DNA from: Gammaproteobacteria bacterium
GTDB taxonomy: Bacteria > Pseudomonadota > Gammaproteobacteria > UBA6429 > Thiohalophilaceae
Assembly: GCA_029881995.1 (NCBI GenBank)
Contig: JAOULO010000001.1
Location: forward strand, 1 to 64,000
DNA: 64,000 nt
Direction of reading: 5' to 3'
Of this stretch, positions 61,012 through 64,000 are shown in pieces. The notes under the pieces are model-generated. The model was given only the letters and a program-made list of their open reading frames with translations. It was not told the DNA's origin and searched no databases. Positions within the stretch are counted from its first letter, which is position 1. Each line of letters begins with the position of its first letter. The position numbers were made by a program, and so were the translations under genes.

Positions 61012-61022
61012 GTAAAAAGGGA

Positions 61023-61496
61023 ATGAAGAAACTAATAATCATATTTTTCTTGTTTTCACCATTCGCATTTTCTGCTGAGAAATGCAATCTTCTATACAGT
61101 GATAATACAATTGAACTATGTGCACAAATTAATTCTGAGTATAAAATATACAATAAAACCGTATTTTCTATTTTTGGAAACTTAAAAGGAAAAACCGAAA
61201 AATACTTAATTTCGGATGAAATTGACTTAGAGGCAGTAAAAAAGACTAAATCATTAAATAATGGTCTCTACTATTACAAAGCTTTTATTGGTGGTAATAG
61301 TGTAAATGCTGAAAACAGGCATGTTTTAATTGTTGCAGGTCAAGGCAAAATATACAGTGCGGGCGAATTTTCGGAAGTTGATAAAAAATCAAAATTTTTT
61401 ACTTTCGTTCTTTCAACTATGGGGAAAGCCCATTCAATGGATGAATATGAAAAGAAAGAACTTATTTTAAAGAACAATAAATTGGTGTTGAAATGA
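61023..61496 (+). CDS. cassette 4: small exported protein
   Basis: About 157 residues with a signal peptide ending 'FAFSA' (about residue 18). It has two cysteines early in the mature part ('KCNLLY', 'ELCAQI') and a Lys-rich tail. No family recognised. ATG 61023 gives a clean signal peptide. The alternative ATG 61008 lies within the attC core GTTATG and adds five residues. AAGGGA is very close to 61023. Confidence 0.65.
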   Translation: MKKLIIIFFLFSPFAFSAEKCNLLYSDNTIELCAQINSEYKIYNKTVFSIFGNLKGKTEKYLISDEIDLEAVKKTKSLNNGLYYYKAFIGGNSVNAENRHVLIVAGQGKIYSAGEFSEVDKKSKFFTFVLSTMGKAHSMDEYEKKELILKNNKLVLK

Positions 61497-61499
61497 AAA

Positions 61500-61564
61500 C
61501 ACATAACAACACGCTCAAAAATGGGACCGCCAAACTGCGGCGGCCCTTTAGCTAATCGTTAGGC
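61500..61564 (+). other. attC site 4
   Basis: Boxes CACATAAC and GTTAGGC. The arms GGG-a-CCGCC and GGCGGCCC pair with one extrahelical A. Confidence 0.88.
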
Positions 61565-61586
61565 GCTAAAAGGATTCTAGATATCA

Positions 61587-62984
61587 ATGATTGATACAGT
61601 AAAAATATCTAAAAACGAGAAGAGCAAACTTCTTAGCACGGAAGAAGGCCACTTTTCTGACCATAAAGCCATTGAGGTGGCTCCTGGTAAGTTAACAAAA
61701 GCCATATCAGCATTTGCTAACGCAGAGGGTGGAGAGCTATTTATAGGTATCGATGACAATCCTAGAGTATGGAGAGGGTTTGAGAATGTAGAAGCAGCGA
61801 ATGCGCATCTACAGGTGTTTGATGGCCTCTTTCCTTTAGGTGGTGACTTCCAATACGAATTCCTAAAGAATGAAAATTCACAAGGCCTTGTACTTAAAAT
61901 TCAAATTACAAAAACTCGCGACCTGAAAGTAGCAAGTGATGGGAAGGTATATATCCGAAGAGGGGCACAAAGCCTTCCAGTCACGAATGAAGATAGGTTG
62001 CAATCATTGCGTCGTGACAAAGGCTTGGTTTCATTTGAATCTGAGCTAGTTAATTGTCCAAATGATGTAGTAACAAATTCAATTCATATAATAGAGTTCC
62101 TTTTAGAGGTCGTTCCAACAGGTGAACCGGAAATCTGGCTAAAAAAGCAAATGCTTATTATGGAGGGTAAGCCTACTGTTACTGCAGTCTTACTTTTCGC
62201 GGAAGAACCACAGGCAGCATTACCAAAACGAAGCGGAATAAAAATATACAGATACAAAACCTCGGATGAGGAAGGAACACGGGATACATTAGATTTTGAT
62301 CCTATGTCTATAGAAGGGAATGTTTATAACCAAATTAAAGCAGCAGTTACTGAAACAACTAGGATAATAGAATCTGTTCGCCTTAGAACTAGTAAAGGCA
62401 TGGTTCCTGTAAACTACCCAATTGAAGCAATACATGAGATCATAACAAATGCTGCAATACATAGAGACTATGCAGTTACAGATGATATACATATTCGTAT
62501 ATTTGATAATCGCGTTGAAGTATTAAGTCCCGGGACTCTACCCGGCCACATTACAGCAGAAAATATTCTCACTGAGCGCTTCGCAAGAAACCCTAGCTTA
62601 GTAAGACTCATAAATAAATTTCCGGACCCCCCCAATAAAGATGTCGGAGAGGGGTTGAATACAGCATTTGAATCAATGAGGCAGTTAAAACTAAAACCTC
62701 CAGTAATTGAACAAGAAGGAGGTTATGTGAAAGTAGTTTTGAAACATGAAGCTCTAGCAACGCCTGAGGAGGCTATCTTAGAGTACTTAACTGAAAATAA
62801 TGAAATTGCTAACAGACATGCAAGAGAAATATGCTTTATAGACTCTGAAAATAAGATGAAAAGAATTTTGCAGGTTATGGTGCAAAATGGGCTTTTAGAG
62901 CCAGTACCAGGAAGAACAAGATATACGGCGGCGTATCAACTTACAGATAAAGGGCGAGAGGCGGCTTCCGGTAAACGTGCCTAA
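61587..62984 (+). CDS. cassette 5: AlbA_2 (Schlafen-type) plus GHKL ATPase-like protein
   Basis: A 465-residue protein. The AlbA_2 domain (about 12-125) has 'AISAFANAEGGELFIGIDDN' and 'GKVYIRRGAQSLPV'. An HATPase_c_4-type domain (about 255-395) follows, with 'YPIEAIHEIITNAAIHRDYA', 'FDNRVEVLSPGTLPGHI' and 'DVGEGLNTAFESM'. A C-terminal winged-helix segment (about 400-460, 'VQNGLLEPVPGRTRYTAAYQ') may bind DNA. Proteins of this type are annotated as putative transcription regulators or ATP-binding proteins and recur in defence islands. It is the largest cassette. Its stop lies in the left box of a truncated attC. Confidence 0.88.
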   Translation: MIDTVKISKNEKSKLLSTEEGHFSDHKAIEVAPGKLTKAISAFANAEGGELFIGIDDNPRVWRGFENVEAANAHLQVFDGLFPLGGDFQYEFLKNENSQGLVLKIQITKTRDLKVASDGKVYIRRGAQSLPVTNEDRLQSLRRDKGLVSFESELVNCPNDVVTNSIHIIEFLLEVVPTGEPEIWLKKQMLIMEGKPTVTAVLLFAEEPQAALPKRSGIKIYRYKTSDEEGTRDTLDFDPMSIEGNVYNQIKAAVTETTRIIESVRLRTSKGMVPVNYPIEAIHEIITNAAIHRDYAVTDDIHIRIFDNRVEVLSPGTLPGHITAENILTERFARNPSLVRLINKFPDPPNKDVGEGLNTAFESMRQLKLKPPVIEQEGGYVKVVLKHEALATPEEAILEYLTENNEIANRHAREICFIDSENKMKRILQVMVQNGLLEPVPGRTRYTAAYQLTDKGREAASGKRA

Positions 62985-62985
62985 C
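62979..62985 (+). other. left box of a decayed attC site
   Basis: GCCTAAC, complementary to the start of cassette 5 (GTTAGGC), holds the stop codon. No second arm or GTT box is found in the next 200 bases. The array therefore appears to end here by loss of the site. Confidence 0.65.
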
Positions 62986-63185
62986 AAGCGACTGTGATCC
63001 CCCGTCAAGCCATTAAACCAATTTTTCATTCCAGTTTGTACCGTCTCTTAACATCGAAATAAAACAGGATCAGAGAATAATTGTTTCTAATATTAGAGAG
63101 AAATGTGCTATGACTCCATTTATTTAATAGTCGAATAACTGTAACATTTTATTGTTACGGAAATTTGATAAAACAGTTAACCAAA

Positions 63186-64000
63186 ATGCTTTGCTCAATA
63201 AACAACCACATATGCAGATTTTTTACATCAGCTGGCATATTTCTGATTTTAATAAGTCTCTCATTTAACATTTACGCCGATAACACTGAACGCTCATTTT
63301 ATAAACAACAAACGCTGGCACAGGCTTCAGCAACTCCTGCCAGTAGTTCATCGAACAATAATAATGTACAAAAGGATGGGTCTAAAACTCCAAAACCAAA
63401 AGAAGTTAGCCCCGGCGCCAGAGCTAAAAGAGTTATCGGAATATCACTTGGGGCACTACTGGGTGCAGCAGCAGGTGTTGTTGTTCTAAATGCAGTAATT
63501 GACTGTGAAGGTATGGAGTGTTTGTTACCATTAACTGCGGGAATAATTGGTGGTGGCGCGCTGGGTGGTTCGATGGGTTCAAAATTTGCCCAATCTGAAA
63601 CTGATCTTGGCCTCGGTGTCTATGTTGGTATGCTGAGACAAAACCTAAGCGTGCGCAATGATGATGACTCATTAGGAGTTAGTGGAAATTCTGGTGTGTT
63701 AATCGGTGTAACCTACGACTGGTGTTACACAAACGCCCAGTGTATCGGGCCTTTTTTTGAGTACAACTCGTTTTCACTTAGTGAGGATTTCTATGTAACA
63801 TCAAATGAATTAGGCTTACGTTATAAAATTGCAATCAATTTAGAACACATAACACTTCACCCAGGCTTTGGCATTTCCAGAGGACGTGGAAATATATCAG
63901 AGCAAGGTATTGTTGAACATGGAAACTCTAGAGCTGACTTCACATCCTATAGGATATTTTCAGGCACATGGGTTAAAGATATCTATGGCGAAGTAGGCTT
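63186..64000 (+). CDS. exported outer-membrane protein with glycine-zipper segment, 3' end cut
   Basis: A frame of at least 271 codons runs off the right edge. A signal peptide (about 1-37, ending 'NIYA') is followed by a polar linker rich in Ser, Asn and Lys. A glycine-rich hydrophobic pair follows (about 85-105 'GISLGALLGAAAGVVVLNA' and 118-135 'AGIIGGGALGGSMGSKFA'). Barrel-like strands come next ('LGVYVGMLRQNLSV', 'GVLIGVTYDWCY', 'HPGFGISRGRG'). The 200 bases before it hold no gene. Probably an outer-membrane porin-like or surface protein; no family recognised. Confidence 0.7.
   Translation, partial: MLCSINNHICRFFTSAGIFLILISLSFNIYADNTERSFYKQQTLAQASATPASSSSNNNNVQKDGSKTPKPKEVSPGARAKRVIGISLGALLGAAAGVVVLNAVIDCEGMECLLPLTAGIIGGGALGGSMGSKFAQSETDLGLGVYVGMLRQNLSVRNDDDSLGVSGNSGVLIGVTYDWCYTNAQCIGPFFEYNSFSLSEDFYVTSNELGLRYKIAINLEHITLHPGFGISRGRGNISEQGIVEHGNSRADFTSYRIFSGTWVKDIYGEVG

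Larger units (their letters stand above)
59346..62985 (+). mobile_element. integron gene-cassette array, five cassettes, no integrase in view (CALIN-like)
   Basis: Five genes in one orientation are separated by short palindromic attC sites. In every case the first bases of a cassette are the reverse complement of the first bases of its own attC: GTTAGCAA/TTGCTAAC, GTTAGGTT/AACCTAAC, GTTATGTG/CACATAAC (twice), GTTAGGC/GCCTAAC. This is the diagnostic layout of integron cassettes. Cassette starts: 59346, 59964, 60564, 61006, 61559. Stop codons of cassettes 2, 3 and 5 lie within their attC. The last attC has only its left box. No intI or attI is in the window. The DNA is more AT-rich than its surroundings. 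Confidence 0.9.

Noticed and set aside
58922-64000. Integron integrase gene
   Set aside because: All six frames around the array were considered; nothing resembles a tyrosine recombinase.

Overview
The window looks like a gammaproteobacterial chromosome. It carries fabA next to fabB, lpxA, yggX, a three-cysteine-site nadA, tpm, pepN, dinB and many c-di-GMP-type signalling proteins. I cannot place it more closely than Gammaproteobacteria from sequence alone. Coding density is high. I see no rRNA, tRNA or CRISPR.

Layout. 1-18.2 kb is mostly housekeeping: a truncated HDOD protein, a HEAT-like repeat protein, a DUF302 protein, a response regulator with a dead GGDEF domain, a sorbosone-dehydrogenase-like protein, fabB-fabA, lpxA, a pentapeptide protein, an operon of A-type Fe-S carrier / ATP-grasp / AmmeMemoRadiSam radical SAM enzyme, yggX-nudix, two large paralogous lipoproteins of unknown function, and a translationally coupled pair of cyclopropane-fatty-acid-synthase-like methyltransferase and FAD oxidoreductase.

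18.3-44 kb is the most unusual part. On the minus strand are DUF3570, a tiny Gly/Cys-tailed DUF4266 lipoprotein, a TlpA thioredoxin, two outer-membrane barrels and an HzsA-like haem lipoprotein. Divergent from these, on the plus strand, are a DUF1585/1588-like haem protein, a LamG/CxxCH lipoprotein, a Tat-exported protein and the flavin transferase ApbE. These are followed by a long run of TPR proteins, one TolQ/ExbB, two TolR/ExbD, an AgmX/PglI (TonB-like) protein and a membrane-anchored coiled-coil protein with two cyclic-nucleotide domains. Together they look like an envelope-spanning, proton-driven machine of the Agl-Glt/Nfs kind, joined to an exported redox module (haem, flavin, thiol). 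A CRP-like site lies in the divergent promoter region and another just before the cyclic-nucleotide protein. An FHA-adenylate cyclase gene lies 2 kb further on.

44-59 kb returns to ordinary genes: DUF2914, NERD, FHA-cyclase, DUF2786, nadA, a GGDEF enzyme, a possible HExxH outer-membrane protein, pepN, dinB, lytic transglycosylase, tpm and an MBL-fold hydrolase.

58.9-63 kb holds a REP-like repeat, a structured repeat element, and then an integron-type gene-cassette array without an integrase in view. There are five cassettes, four complete attC sites with typical extrahelical bases, and a decayed right end. Cargo includes an RDD membrane protein, two small exported proteins and an AlbA_2/Schlafen-type ATPase-like protein. 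The window ends inside an outer-membrane protein gene.
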